Source: Aquabacterium sp. J223 (GTDB lineage: Bacteria; Pseudomonadota; Gammaproteobacteria; Burkholderiales; Burkholderiaceae_C). Taken from it: a stretch of DNA of 64,000 nucleotides. Under the pieces are notes generated by a model that was not told the DNA's origin, did no database searches, and saw only the letters and a list, made by a program, of their open reading frames with translations. Positions 38,219-48,623 of the stretch are shown here, in pieces; position 1 is the stretch's first letter; each line of letters starts with the position of its first letter. Both the position numbers and the translations under genes were made by a program. The stretch covers positions 4,382,501 through 4,446,500 of the forward strand of contig NZ_CP088297.1 in NCBI RefSeq assembly GCF_024666615.1, read 5' to 3'.

Positions 38219-39408
38219 GCACGGGCCTCCTTCTTCTTGCCGAACAGGCGCCGGGCCAGGCCGACGATGCCGTCGGGCAGCCACAGCGTCACCGCGATGA
38301 ACAGCGCGCCGAGGAAGTACAGCCAGAACTCGGGGAACACCTGCGTGAACCAGCTCTTGGCGCCGTTGACGAACAGCGCGCCGACGACCGGGCCGACCAG
38401 CGTGGCGCGGCCGCCGACCGCCGTCCAGATGGCGATCTCGATGGAGGCGGCCGGCGACATCTCGCTCGGGTTGATGATGCCCACCTGCGGCACGTACAGC
38501 GCGCCGGCCACGCCGCACATCACCGCCGACAGCGTCCAGATGCTCAGCTTGTAGGCCAGCGGGTCGTAGCCGGTGAACATGACCCGGCTCTCGGCGTCGC
38601 GGATGGCCTGCAGCACCCGGCCGTACTTGCTGTGCACGATGGCGCGCGCCATCAGCCAGAAGCCGATGAGCACCAGCCCGGTGAGCACGAACAGCGTGAC
38701 CCGCATCTGCGGCGTGGCGATCGGCAGGTCGAGCACCCGCTTGAAGTCGGTGAAGCCGTTGTTGCCGCCGAAGCCGGTCTCGTTGCGGAAGAACAGCAGC
38801 ATGGCGGCGAAGGTCATCGCCTGCGTGATGATGGAGAAGTAGACGCCCTTGATGCGCGAGCGGAAGGCGAAGTAGCCGAAGACGAAGGCCAGCAGCCCCG
38901 GCACCAGCAGCACCATCGCCGCCTGGAAGACGAAGCTGTCGCTGAACGTCCAGTGCCAGGGGAACTCCTTCCAGTTGAGGAAGACCATGAAGTCCGGCAT
39001 GTCCATCTTGTACTGGCCCTCGGCGCCGATCTGGCGCATGAGGTACATGCCCATCGCATAGCCCCCGAGCGCGAAGAACAGCCCGTGGCCCAGCGACAGG
39101 ATGCCGGTGTAGCCCCAGATCAGGTCCATGGCCAGCGCGCAGATGGCGTAGCACATGATCTTGCCGGCCAGCGTGACGTAGAACTCGCTCAGGTGCAGCG
39201 GGTGGTCCGCCGGCAGCACCAGGTTCAGCACCGGCACGACCAGCACCAGCACGGCGAGCAGGGCGAACACGACGGACCAACCCTTGGCGCCCAGCAGCAG
39301 CCCGCGACGGGGTTGCAGGTCCATGGCCGACAGGGCGGGCCGCGGCGGCTGGCCGGGCGTCGGCGGCACGGCCGGGGTCGGGTCGGCGGGGTGGACGACG
39401 GCGCTCAT
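38215..39408 (-). CDS. urtC: urea ABC transporter permease UrtC
   Basis: 397 residues, LivM-type permease with about ten hydrophobic helices, including GYTGILSLGHGLFFALGGYA. The N-terminus is Pro-rich. It overlaps urtB by ATGA and urtD by ATGA, so the operon is translationally coupled. Confidence 0.95.
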
Positions 39409-41015
39409 GCTTCGGCGCTCCGGCCCTTCATCGCGAACAGCCCCTGCGGCCGCTTCTGGATGAAGATGACGATGAAGACCAGCACCATGATCTTGGCCAG
39501 CACCGCGCCGGACCAGCCTTCCAGCAGCTTGTTGAGCACGCCCAGGCCGAGGCCGGCGACCACCGTGCCGGCGAGCTGGCCGACACCGCCCAGCACCACC
39601 ACCATGAAGCTGTCGACGATGTAGGCCTGACCCAGGTCGGGCCCGACGTTGCCGACCTGGCTCAACGCGCAGCCGGCCAGCCCGGCGATGCCGGAGCCCA
39701 GCGCGAAGGCGTAGGTGTCGATGCGTGCGGTGTTGACGCCCATGCAGGCCGCCATGCGCCGGTTCTGCGTCACGCCGCGCACGAACAGGCCGAGCCGCGT
39801 GCGGGCGATCATCAGGTAGACGGCGGCCAGCACCCCCGCCGCGAAGACGATGATGCCCACCCGGTTCCACGGCAGCGTCAGGTTGGCCAGCACGTCGACA
39901 CCGCCGGACAGCCAGGACGGGTTCTCCACCTGCACGTTCTGCGCGCCGAAGAGCGAGCGCACCGCCTGCATCAGCACCAGGCTGATGCCCCAGGTGGCCA
40001 GCAGCGTCTCCAGCGGCCGGCCGTACAGGAATCGGATGACGCCGCGCTCCAGCACCGCGCCCACCGCGGCGGCGACCAGGAAGGACACCGGGATGGCGGC
40101 CAGCACGTACCAGTCGAAGGCCCCGGGCAGCCATTGGCGGAAGGCGTTCTGCACCAGCCAGGTGGCGTAGGCGCCGACCATGATCAGTTCGCCGTGGGCC
40201 ATGTTGATCACGCCCATCAGCCCGTAGGTGATGGCCAGGCCGAGCGCCGCCAGCAGCAGGATGGAGCCCAGGCTCAGGCCGGTGAACACCACGCCGGCGC
40301 GCTCGCCCCAGGCCAGGCGCGCGTCGATGCGGTCGAGCGCGCGGCGGATGTCGCTGCGCACGTCGGCGTCGGGCTCCACGCCCTCGGCCAGGCGCTCGGT
40401 GAGCAGCGTCTTCACCGCCGGCTCGCCGCTGTCGGCCAGCATGGCCACCGCGGCCTTGCGCTTGGCCACGTCGGCCGAGGCGATCAGCACCGTGGCCTGC
40501 AGCCGTTCGAGCTGCGCCTTGAGCGCGGCGTCGGTCTCGGCCGCCAGCGCCTTGTCGATCACCGGCAGCCGGGCCTCGTCGATGCCGGCGTCCTGCAGCG
40601 TCTTGATGGCGTCGGCCCGCACCGCGCGGTCGGGCGAGGCCAGCCGGGCGCCGGCCAGCGCGGCATCGAGCTCGCTGCGCAGCAGGTTGTTGTTGACCAC
40701 GTCCTCGGCGTTGTCGGGCACCTTGACGGCCGCGCCGGTGACCGGGTCGCGCCCCTCGCCGTCCTTGACGACGATGACCTGGGTCTCGGTGAACTTGACG
40801 GCGTCGTCCAGCAGCGCCTGCAGGAAAGCCAGCGTCTTCTCGTCGGCGTCGGCGCCGACCTTCTGCACGGCGGCGATGCGGTCCTCGGACTCGCCGACCG
40901 CCAGCGCGCGCGCCTGCTCGGGGGTCAGCGCCTGCGCGGTGGCGGCCAGCAGCAGCCAGCCGGCCAGCACGGCGGCCAGGCCGGGCCAGCGGGACCAGGG
41001 GAATCGGGGTGTCAT
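39405..41015 (-). CDS. urtB: urea ABC transporter permease UrtB
   Basis: 536 residues. A signal peptide and an about 240-residue helical periplasmic domain precede the LivH-type permease (from about 255, GLSLGSILLLAALGLAITYG). This long form with a HEAT-like N-terminal part is typical of urea-specific UrtB. It forms the channel with UrtC. Confidence 0.95.
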   Translation of the reverse strand: MTPRFPWSRWPGLAAVLAGWLLLAATAQALTPEQARALAVGESEDRIAAVQKVGADADEKTLAFLQALLDDAVKFTETQVIVVKDGEGRDPVTGAAVKVPDNAEDVVNNNLLRSELDAALAGARLASPDRAVRADAIKTLQDAGIDEARLPVIDKALAAETDAALKAQLERLQATVLIASADVAKRKAAVAMLADSGEPAVKTLLTERLAEGVEPDADVRSDIRRALDRIDARLAWGERAGVVFTGLSLGSILLLAALGLAITYGLMGVINMAHGELIMVGAYATWLVQNAFRQWLPGAFDWYVLAAIPVSFLVAAAVGAVLERGVIRFLYGRPLETLLATWGISLVLMQAVRSLFGAQNVQVENPSWLSGGVDVLANLTLPWNRVGIIVFAAGVLAAVYLMIARTRLGLFVRGVTQNRRMAACMGVNTARIDTYAFALGSGIAGLAGCALSQVGNVGPDLGQAYIVDSFMVVVLGGVGQLAGTVVAGLGLGVLNKLLEGWSGAVLAKIMVLVFIVIFIQKRPQGLFAMKGRSAEA

Positions 41016-41046
41016 GCGCGAAGCGGTCAGGGCAGCAGGATCAAAA

Positions 41047-41079
41047 GGCGCCGGGCCGCGATGCCGCGGCACCGGCGCC
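41047..41079 (-). terminator. GC hairpin between urtA and urtB
   Basis: GGCGCCGG and CCGGCGCC pair around CCGCGATGCCGCGG, itself self-complementary. In the 99-bp gap after urtA, it could act as a partial terminator or RNA stabiliser so that the binding protein is made in excess. Confidence 0.55.
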
Positions 41080-41114
41080 TTCGCACAGGCGAGGGCTGTC
41101 GCCCTCGTCCGGGC

Positions 41115-42383
41115 TCACTTCATCTTCACGTCCGGCTCGTCCTTCTTGCCCTTGTTCTCGGGGATGAAGGGGCTCCACGGCTGGGCCTTGACCGGGCCGG
41201 GCGTCTTCCACACCACGTTGAACTGGCCGTCGGCCTTGACCTCGCCGATGAACACGCTCTTGTGCAGGTGGTGGTTCTTCTCGTCCATCTTGCTGACGAT
41301 GCCCGACGGCGCCTTGAAGGTCTGGCCGGCCATGGCGGCGATCACCTTGTCCACGTCGGTGCTCTTGGCCTTCTCCACCGCCTGCTTCCACATGTTGATG
41401 CCGATGTAGGTGGCCTCCATCGGGTCGTTGGTCAGCGGCTTGTCCTTGTGGCCGGGCAGGTTCTTGGCCTTGGCGTAGGCCGACCACTTCTTGATGAACT
41501 CGGTGTTCTCCGGGCTCTTGATCGACTGGAAGTAGTTCCAGGCGGCCAGGTGGCCGACCAGCGGCTTGGTGTCGACGCCGCGCAGTTCCTCCTCACCCAC
41601 CGAGAAGGCCACCACCGGCACGTCCTTGGCCTTCAGGCCGGCGTTGCCCAGCTCCTTGTAGAACGGCACGTTGGAGTCGCCGTTGATGGTGGAGATGACG
41701 GCGGTCTTGCCGCCGGCCGAGAACTTCTTGATGTCGGCGACGATGGTCTGGTAGTCGGCGTGGCCGAAGGGGGTGTACTTCTCGTCGATGTCCGAGTCCT
41801 TCACGCCCTTGCTCTTCAGGAAGGCGCGCAGGATCTTGTTGGTGGTGCGCGGGTAGACGTAGTCGGTGCCCAGCAGCACGAAGCGCTTGGCGCCGCCGCC
41901 GGCCTTGCTCATCAGGTACTCCACCGCGGGGATGGCCTGCTGGTTGGGCGCCGCGCCGGTGTAGAACACGTTCTTGCTCAGTTCCTCGCCCTCGTACTGC
42001 ACGGGGTAGAACAGCAGGCCGTTGTTCTCCTCGAACACCGGCAGCACCGACTTGCGGCTGACGCTGGTCCAGCAGCCGAAGACGACGGCCACCTTGTCCT
42101 GCGTGATCAGCTGCTTGGCCTTCTCGGCGAACAGCGGCCAGTTGGACGCCGGGTCGACGACCACCGGCTCCAGCTTCTTGCCCATCACGCCGCCCTTGGC
42201 GTTGATTTCCTCGATGGCCATCAGCACGGTGTCCTTGAGCACCGTCTCCGAGATCGCCATGGTGCCGGACAGCGAGTGCAGCACGCCGACCTTGATGGTG
42301 TCGCTCTGGGCGTGGGCGAGGCCGGGCAGGCCGAAGGCGCAGGCCGATGCGGCCAGGGCAAGGGTGCGGCGGGTGAATTTCAT
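41115..42383 (-). CDS. urtA: urea ABC transporter substrate-binding protein UrtA
   Basis: 422 residues with a signal peptide (KFTRRTLALAASACAFGLPGLAHAQ, cleavage about 25). The body is a type I periplasmic-binding fold with UrtA landmarks: GVLHSLSGTMAISET, FGCWTSVSRKSVLPVFE, YPVQYEGEE and TGAAPNQQAIPAV. It binds urea in the periplasm. The first gene of urtABCDE, with an AGGAG site. A perfect palindrome lies 200 bp upstream. Confidence 0.95.
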   Translation of the reverse strand: MKFTRRTLALAASACAFGLPGLAHAQSDTIKVGVLHSLSGTMAISETVLKDTVLMAIEEINAKGGVMGKKLEPVVVDPASNWPLFAEKAKQLITQDKVAVVFGCWTSVSRKSVLPVFEENNGLLFYPVQYEGEELSKNVFYTGAAPNQQAIPAVEYLMSKAGGGAKRFVLLGTDYVYPRTTNKILRAFLKSKGVKDSDIDEKYTPFGHADYQTIVADIKKFSAGGKTAVISTINGDSNVPFYKELGNAGLKAKDVPVVAFSVGEEELRGVDTKPLVGHLAAWNYFQSIKSPENTEFIKKWSAYAKAKNLPGHKDKPLTNDPMEATYIGINMWKQAVEKAKSTDVDKVIAAMAGQTFKAPSGIVSKMDEKNHHLHKSVFIGEVKADGQFNVVWKTPGPVKAQPWSPFIPENKGKKDEPDVKMK

Positions 42384-42584
42384 GGGCGGAGGCTCCTGTG
42401 GACGCTCGGGTCTTTGGCGGGGTGATCGCCCGTCGCAGCGGTCCGGGGCGGACCGGCGGCGGGATGGCCAGGAGACTAGGGGCGACAGCAGCCACCGCCT
42501 ATACGCAAGGTGGCGTAGGCAGGCGTTGCCCGGCCGGTGAGGCGGGCGGCGTCGGAAGCATGACCGGCGGCGGCGCGGTCGTCA

Positions 42585-42602
42585 GTACGTCGATCGACGT
42601 AC
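42585..42602. promoter_or_regulatory. 18-bp palindrome upstream of urtA
   Basis: GTACGTCGATCGACGTAC is perfectly self-complementary. Its 16-bp core TACGTCGATCGACGTA occurs again upstream of amiE at 62837. Such identity in two nitrogen operons points to a shared regulator. It lies 202 bp from the urtA start. Confidence 0.65.
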
Positions 42603-42618
42603 ACCCCGGCCGGGATGG

Positions 42619-43083
42619 TCAGTTCAGGGGCAGCGGGCCGTCGCTGGCCACGACCAGTTGTTCGACCAGCACCGCGTCCAGCGGCGCGACCTGCCGGCGC
42701 ATCAGGTAGTCGTCGAACTCCTCGTGCAGCGCGTCCTGCAGCCGCGCCACGCCCGCCGCGCCGCGCAGGCCCTGCGCGGTGCTGCCGCCCACCACGCCCA
42801 CCGCCACCGCCTCCAGCGCCGGCATCAAGGCCCGCACCCGCGACAGATCCGCGCTCGCCGCCGGCTGCAGGGTCAGCTTGACGCTGACGCGGCCGCCGTC
42901 GATCAGCTGCGTGCGCAGCTCGCGCATGCCCAGCCAGGGCGGACTGGCCGGCCCCGACGCTGCCGAGGCATGCCACAGCCAGCCGGCCAGCACCGCGCCG
43001 CACAGCGCCGCCGGCAGCAGCAGCAGCCGCAGCAGGAAGCGCCAGTCGTCGGCGGCGGGTCGGGTGGCGGCAGGCGTGGTCAT
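42619..43083 (-). CDS. single-pass membrane protein, weakly FliL-like
   Basis: 154 residues: one N-terminal membrane helix (about 17-38), then an Ala/Leu-rich domain with RELRTQLIDGGRVSVKLTLQP and a tail ending LVEQLVVASDGPLPLN. The layout recalls FliL, the flagellar stator-associated protein, but homology is weak and no flagellar gene is near. Function unknown. Confidence 0.55.
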   Translation of the reverse strand: MTTPAATRPAADDWRFLLRLLLLPAALCGAVLAGWLWHASAASGPASPPWLGMRELRTQLIDGGRVSVKLTLQPAASADLSRVRALMPALEAVAVGVVGGSTAQGLRGAAGVARLQDALHEEFDDYLMRRQVAPLDAVLVEQLVVASDGPLPLN

Positions 43084-43193
43084 GCGACGGCGGTGGGCTG
43101 GAGCGCGCGCAGTGTCCGGAACACCGCCGCGCGGCCACAAGGCAGTAGTTGTCGCCGCCGCTGTCATGCCTGTATCAGAAGGCATCGGCGGCG

Positions 43194-44549
43194 CTAGCGC
43201 CGCGCCGCGGGCGACAGCCGCCAGACGGTGTTGCCGACGTCGTCGGCGACCAGCACGCCGCCCCGGCCGTCCACCGCCACCCCCACCGGCCGGCCGCGGG
43301 CCCGGCCCTCGGCGTCGAGGAAGCCGTCGAGCAGCACCTGCGGCCGCCCGATGGGTCGACCGTCGGCGAAGGCCACCTGCACCACCTGGTAGCCGCTGTG
43401 CGGCCGGCGGTTCCACGAGCCGTGCAGGCCGATCACCGCGCCCGCCGGCTGGAAGGGCGGCGGCAGCACGCCGGCGCCGACGAAGGCCAGCCCGAGTGGC
43501 GCCACGTGGTTGCCCAGGGCGTAGTCCGGCACCAGGGCCGGGCCGGGCGCGGGCGGCCAAGGGGGTTGCTGGACGCGGTCATCGACCCGGTCACCCCAGT
43601 AAGTCCAGGGCCAGCCGTAGAAGCCGCCGGCCTGGACCCGGGTCAGGTAGTCCGGCACCAGGTCGCTGCCCAGTTCGTCGCGTTCGTTGACCACCGCCCA
43701 CAGCGCCCCGCTGCCGGGTTCGAAGGCCAGGCCGACCGGGTTGCGCAGGCCGCTCGCGTGCAGCCGCTTGGTGCCGCTGGCCACGTCGATGGCCCACACC
43801 GCCGCGCGGCCGGCCTCGGCCTCCGGCCCGCGCTCGCCGACGTTGCTGTTCGAGCCGACGCCGGCGTAGAGCGTGCGCCCGTCGGGGCTGGCCACCAGCG
43901 TCTTCGTCCAGTGGTGGTTGACCGGCCCGCCGGGCAGGTCGGTGACCGGCTCGCCCGGCCCGTCGAGCCGGGTCGCACCGGGCCGCCAGGTGAAGCGGCG
44001 CACGCCGTCGGCGTTGGCGACGAACAGCCGGTCGCCGACCAGCGCCATGCCGATCGGCGAGTGCAGCCCGGTGAGGAAATCGTGGCGCTGCTCGGCCCGG
44101 CCGTCGCCGTCGGCGTCGCGCAGCAGGCTGATGCGGTCGGCGCTGGCGACACCGGCGCCGGCCAGGTCCATCACCCAGGCCATCACGCGGCCGCGCAGGC
44201 CCTCGGGCGCCTTCGCCGGCTTGTTCGATTCGGCCACCAGCACGTCGCCGTTGGGCAGCACGTGCAGCCAGCGCGGGTGCGCCAGCCCGGCGGCGAAGGC
44301 CTGCACCACCAGGCCGGCGGCCGGGCGCGGCGCCTGGCCCTCGGCCCAGCCCACCGCGCGGGCGACGTGCACCGTCGGCACGAGGCCCCGCCGCGGCTCG
44401 GCCAGCTGCGGCCGCGGGCCGGTGTCCTCGCCCTGCCGCAGGCGGCCGGTGTCGCCGCAGCCGGCGACGAGCAGCGCGGCCGTCAGCAGCGCGAGCACCG
44501 GCGCCGTGCCGGCTCGGCGGCGTCGAGCGGAGGGTGTGAAGGCGGTCAT
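43194..44549 (-). CDS. PQQ-dependent sugar dehydrogenase-like lipoprotein
   Basis: 451 residues. A lipoprotein signal (LLVAGC at about 27-32) is followed by a six-bladed propeller typical of soluble glucose/sorbosone dehydrogenases: AFAAGLAHPRWLHVLPNGDVLVAESN, LRDADGDGRAE, NHHWTKTLVASPDG, SGLRNPVGLAFEPGSG and GSWNRRPHSGY. It would oxidise an aldose sugar in the periplasm using PQQ. PQQ synthesis genes are not in view. Confidence 0.85.
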   Translation of the reverse strand: MTAFTPSARRRRAGTAPVLALLTAALLVAGCGDTGRLRQGEDTGPRPQLAEPRRGLVPTVHVARAVGWAEGQAPRPAAGLVVQAFAAGLAHPRWLHVLPNGDVLVAESNKPAKAPEGLRGRVMAWVMDLAGAGVASADRISLLRDADGDGRAEQRHDFLTGLHSPIGMALVGDRLFVANADGVRRFTWRPGATRLDGPGEPVTDLPGGPVNHHWTKTLVASPDGRTLYAGVGSNSNVGERGPEAEAGRAAVWAIDVASGTKRLHASGLRNPVGLAFEPGSGALWAVVNERDELGSDLVPDYLTRVQAGGFYGWPWTYWGDRVDDRVQQPPWPPAPGPALVPDYALGNHVAPLGLAFVGAGVLPPPFQPAGAVIGLHGSWNRRPHSGYQVVQVAFADGRPIGRPQVLLDGFLDAEGRARGRPVGVAVDGRGGVLVADDVGNTVWRLSPAARR

Positions 44550-44599
44550 GCGGTCGGCTCCGTCGGCATGAAGGGAGCGAGCTTGGCACACTGCCCCCA

Positions 44600-44848
44600 A
44601 TGCACCGCGATCCCCCCGCCGACCTCACCGCCGACGCCCCGCTGGCCATGGCCCGGCGGCGCATCGCGGACTGGCAGGCCCGACTGGCGGCGCAGGGCCG
44701 TGGGCTGCGGCCGCCGCCACCCGAGCCGCAGGGCTGCTGCGGTCGTGGCTGCAACGGCTGTGTCTGGGAGGGGTACTACGCCGCGCTCGGCTGGTGGGAG
44801 GAGGACGCCGCGGCCGCACTCGACGGCGGCGCGGCGCCCGCGGCCTGA
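44600..44848 (+). CDS. oxidoreductase-like domain protein (PF09791)
   Basis: 82 residues with the conserved PPPPEPQGCCGRGCNGCVWEGYY motif of the oxidoreductase-like family (cut here by its length: Pro run, CCG..C..CVW). The four Cys probably bind a metal. It is divergent from the sugar dehydrogenase with 50 bases between. Confidence 0.75.
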   Translation: MHRDPPADLTADAPLAMARRRIADWQARLAAQGRGLRPPPPEPQGCCGRGCNGCVWEGYYAALGWWEEDAAAALDGGAAPAA

Positions 44849-44864
44849 GGCGGCCGGTGGCGGC

Positions 44865-45356
44865 TCAACGGTTCGCCGAACCGTCCGCCGGCGAATGCGG
44901 GTTGCCGCTGAGGTTCTGCGCGTCCAGGCCACGGTCCGGCGATTCGCCCACCTGGGTCAGGCCGTCGCCCACCTCCAGCAGGTCCTCGATCACCAGGCGG
45001 CCGTAGTGCTGGGCGCGGCTGGCGCCGTGGGCCTTGACGATGGACGCCACCCGCTGCGCGTCCTCACGCCGCTTGGCCGGCACGACGAGGAAGCTGGCAC
45101 CCTGCTCGGCCATGCGCCGGTGGGCCTTGACGAGGTTCAGTTCCTGGCCGATGGCCGCCAGCGGGCTGGCCTGGCCGATGTCGATGTCGGCCTGGGCGAT
45201 CATCTGCTCCGGGGTGTAGCGGGCGGGCTCGGCGAAGCCGGCGCCGGTGAGCGCGTCGGCGGCGGAACGCTGGTCCTCGGCCTTGGCGAAGGCGACGACC
45301 ACATGGCCCTCAGGCTTGAAGACGCCGGCCGACACGGGGCGGTCTTGTGCTTGCAT
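44865..45356 (-). CDS. stress-type protein of unknown function, 163 aa
   Basis: The protein starts MQAQDRPVSAGVFKPEGHVV with a GGAGGA site. It has a ferredoxin-like alternation (VVVAFAKAEDQRSAADALTGAG and LNLVKAHRRMAEQGASFLVVPAKR) as in small general-stress or DUF1269-like proteins. A disordered Asp/Asn tail follows. No confirmed family. Confidence 0.6.
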   Translation of the reverse strand: MQAQDRPVSAGVFKPEGHVVVAFAKAEDQRSAADALTGAGFAEPARYTPEQMIAQADIDIGQASPLAAIGQELNLVKAHRRMAEQGASFLVVPAKRREDAQRVASIVKAHGASRAQHYGRLVIEDLLEVGDGLTQVGESPDRGLDAQNLSGNPHSPADGSANR

Positions 45357-45482
45357 CCGGATTCCTCCAGGGAGCGCGGCCGATCCGGCCGCCGTGCCCC
45401 GATGGTGGACCGCATGCCGCGGGCGGTCAGGCCCGCAGCCCGCATTCATGGTGTCAGCCGGCGCCGACACCGGCGGCGGCGC

Positions 45483-46733
45483 TCAGCCCGGGTCCGACCA
45501 GAGGCGGTCGAGGTCCTGGAAGCCCCAGCCCTCGGCCGGCTCGACGCCGACGATGGCGTCGCGGCAGCCGGGCCGGTCCAGCTCCAGCAGCACCGGCGGG
45601 ATGCGCAGGTTGGACCGCAGCGAGTAGAAGACCTTGACCAGCGGTCGCTGCAGCGCGCTGGGCCGCTGCTCGCACACCACCGCCAGGCGCTGCGACTCCA
45701 GCCGCACCAGCGTGCCCACCGGGTAGATGCCCACCGTGCGCACGAAGGCCTTGAACACCGCGGGGTCGAAGTGGCCCTTCCACTGCGCCATGCGGCGCAG
45801 CGACTCGCCCGGGTCCCAGGCGGTCTTGTAGGGCCGGTTGGAGGTGATGGCGTCGTAGACGTCGCAGACCGCGCCCATGCGGGACAGCAGCGAGATGCCG
45901 TCGCCGGCCAGGCCGTGGGGGTAGCCCGAGCCGTCCATCTTCTCGTGGTGGTGCAGGCAGACGTCGGCCGCCGCCTCGTCGACGTGCGGGCTCTCGCGCA
46001 GCATCCGCCAGCCGCGTTCCGGGTCGCCTCGCATGATGGCGAACTCGGCGTCGGTGAGCCGGCCCGGCTTGTTCAGCACGTCCAGCGGCATCAGCGCCTT
46101 GCCGAGGTCGTGCAGCAGCCCGGCCAGGCCGGCCTGGCGCACCGCGTCCTCGCCCTGGCCCATCTCGCGCGCGAGGCCCACCATCAGCGCGCACACCGCC
46201 ACCGAGTGCAGGTAGGTGTACTCGTCCTGCCGGCGCAGTCGCACCAGGCCAAGGAAGGTGCCGGCGTCCTCCTGCAGCGACTGGCTGATCTGGTCGACCA
46301 GCGGCAGGCAGGCGCCGCCGTCGATCACCTTGCCCAGGCGCACGTCGGCGAAGAGGCTGGTCACCGCCGACTTGGCATGGTCGCGCAGCGCCAGCGCGCG
46401 TTCGCGGGCCGTGCCGCTGCGAGGAGGCCGCGCGGCCACGGACGGCGGTGGCGCTGGCGAAGCCGGCGCTGCCGCGGGCGGCTCCGCCACGGCGCCGGGC
46501 TGGCCGGCGGCGGGCGGCTCGGACACTGCGGCGGGCGTCGGGCCGGCGACGTCGTCGCCGCGGGTCAGGTCGATCCAGACCTCGGCGATGCCGCTGTCGT
46601 GCAGCACCTGCACCTCGTCCTGCGTGGCGAGCCGGAACGATCGGCGCCAGAAGGGGTGCTGCAGGTAGGAGCCCTCGATGCGGGCGAGGTACATGCCGGG
46701 CCGCAGCGCGGCGGTCGGGATCTTCTTGAGCAT
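45483..46733 (-). CDS. HD-GYP domain protein (putative c-di-GMP phosphodiesterase)
   Basis: 416 residues. An N-terminal DUF3391-type domain (about 1-60), a Pro/Ala linker (about 65-105), and an HD-GYP core with HDLGK (metal HD, LLHDLGKALMP) and HHEKMDGSGYPHGLAGDGI, the GYP motif. These enzymes degrade cyclic di-GMP and control the motile/sessile switch. It lies alone between small genes. Confidence 0.9.
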   Translation of the reverse strand: MLKKIPTAALRPGMYLARIEGSYLQHPFWRRSFRLATQDEVQVLHDSGIAEVWIDLTRGDDVAGPTPAAVSEPPAAGQPGAVAEPPAAAPASPAPPPSVAARPPRSGTARERALALRDHAKSAVTSLFADVRLGKVIDGGACLPLVDQISQSLQEDAGTFLGLVRLRRQDEYTYLHSVAVCALMVGLAREMGQGEDAVRQAGLAGLLHDLGKALMPLDVLNKPGRLTDAEFAIMRGDPERGWRMLRESPHVDEAAADVCLHHHEKMDGSGYPHGLAGDGISLLSRMGAVCDVYDAITSNRPYKTAWDPGESLRRMAQWKGHFDPAVFKAFVRTVGIYPVGTLVRLESQRLAVVCEQRPSALQRPLVKVFYSLRSNLRIPPVLLELDRPGCRDAIVGVEPAEGWGFQDLDRLWSDPG

Positions 46734-46832
46734 GGTCCGTCCGGAGCGGTCGATCCGCCCCCGTAACGTCCGCACACTATCGAATTTCGGCGCGGCCCGG
46801 CAGCGAGAATTACGCGTCTTTCGTGATTTCGC

Positions 46833-47066
46833 TCAGCAGGACGCCTGCCATTCGGTCAGCAGTGCCTGCACCACCTGGTGCCCGTCTTCCCGGGCACGGG
46901 CGATGAGCTGCTGCACGTTGCCGTCGTTCACCCGCTCGTGGCCGAGCCCGCGCTTGAGCGCCTGGTAGATGTCCTCGATCTCGTCGCCCGAGGCGCTGCC
47001 GGCGGGCGGCGTCTGCGGCGCGTCCTTCAGGCCATGGACGTCGTAGGGTTGCACGGGTTGCTGCAT
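46833..47066 (-). CDS. small protein of unknown function, 77 aa
   Basis: 77 residues, starting MQQPVQPYDVHGLKDAPQTP and ending in a helical part EDIYQALKRGLGHERVNDG ... VVQALLTEWQASC. No family recognised. The start ATG lies 36 bases after a promoter-like GGGAACG-N4-TTGC box that precedes three other genes in this window. Confidence 0.6.
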   Translation of the reverse strand: MQQPVQPYDVHGLKDAPQTPPAGSASGDEIEDIYQALKRGLGHERVNDGNVQQLIARAREDGHQVVQALLTEWQASC

Positions 47067-47101
47067 GGTGAAGCTCCGGGGGTTGGGTCCCCGTCCACGG
47101 G

Positions 47102-47116
47102 GCAAGGGCCGTTCCC
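47102..47116 (-). promoter_or_regulatory. GGGAACG-N4-TTGC promoter-like box (copy A)
   Basis: On the minus strand the box reads GGGAACGGCCCTTGC. Its GG and GC are spaced like a sigma54 -24/-12 promoter, and it lies 36 bases upstream of the 77-residue gene. Three more exact copies occur at 53911, 63138 and 51543. Confidence 0.65.
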
Positions 47117-47271
47117 CGCACCCGGTGGGCGGACCGGGGGCACGGTCCACCCCGGTGTTCCGCCATTGGGACGATGCGTTCCGCCGCCCCGGCTTTATCC
47201 ACCGCCCGCGGCCGCGCAGACTGCATGCCATGCGCCGCACCCCGCGGCGCCTTGACCAGGAGCGACGCGTC

Positions 47272-47973
<702 letters not shown>

Positions 47974-48023
47974 CCCGGTCCTCCACTTCTTCTGTTTCCT
48001 ACCCCTCACGCAAGGAGCGTTTC

Positions 48024-48623
48024 ATGGCCAAGGTATTGGTGCTGTACTACTCGTCCTACGGACACGTCGAAACCCTGGCGGAGGCGGTGGCCGCCGGCGC
48101 CCGGGAGGCCGGCGCGGACGTGGCCCTCAAGCGCGTGCCCGAGCTGGTGCCCGAGGACGTCGCCAAGCAGGCGCACATGAAGCTGGACCAGGCGGCGCCG
48201 ATCGCCACCGTCGACGAGCTGCCGCAGTACGACGCCATCATCTTCGGCACACCGACCCGCTTCGGCATGATGGCCGCGCAGATGCGCAACTTCCTCGACC
48301 AGACCGGCGCGCTGTGGGCCAAGGGCGCGCTGATCGGCAAGGTGGGCAGCGTCTTCGCCAGCACCGCCACCCAGCACGGCGGCCAGGAGACGACCATCAC
48401 CAGCTTCCACACCACGCTGCTGCACCACGGCATGGTGATCGTCGGCACGCCGTACTCCGACGCCCGGCTGACCGAGATGAAGGAGGTCAGCGGCGGCACG
48501 CCCTACGGCGCCACCACCCTGGCCGGCGGCGACGGCTCGCGCCAGCCCAGCGAGAACGAACTGGGCATCGCGCGGCAGCAGGGCAAGCACGTCGCGGCGA
48601 TCGCCGCGAAGTTGGCCGCTTAA
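48024..48623 (+). CDS. wrbA: NAD(P)H:quinone oxidoreductase WrbA
   Basis: 199 residues, flavodoxin fold. FMN-binding loops [12 protein letters not shown] (about 9-20), [21 protein letters not shown] (about 75-95) and [12 protein letters not shown] are as in WrbA. It reduces quinones in two-electron steps. AAGGAG site before the ATG. It converges with the molybdenum hydroxylase gene, overlapping by 4 bases. Confidence 0.95.
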   Translation: MAKVLVLYYSSYGHVETLAEAVAAGAREAGADVALKRVPELVPEDVAKQAHMKLDQAAPIATVDELPQYDAIIFGTPTRFGMMAAQMRNFLDQTGALWAKGALIGKVGSVFASTATQHGGQETTITSFHTTLLHHGMVIVGTPYSDARLTEMKEVSGGTPYGATTLAGGDGSRQPSENELGIARQQGKHVAAIAAKLAA

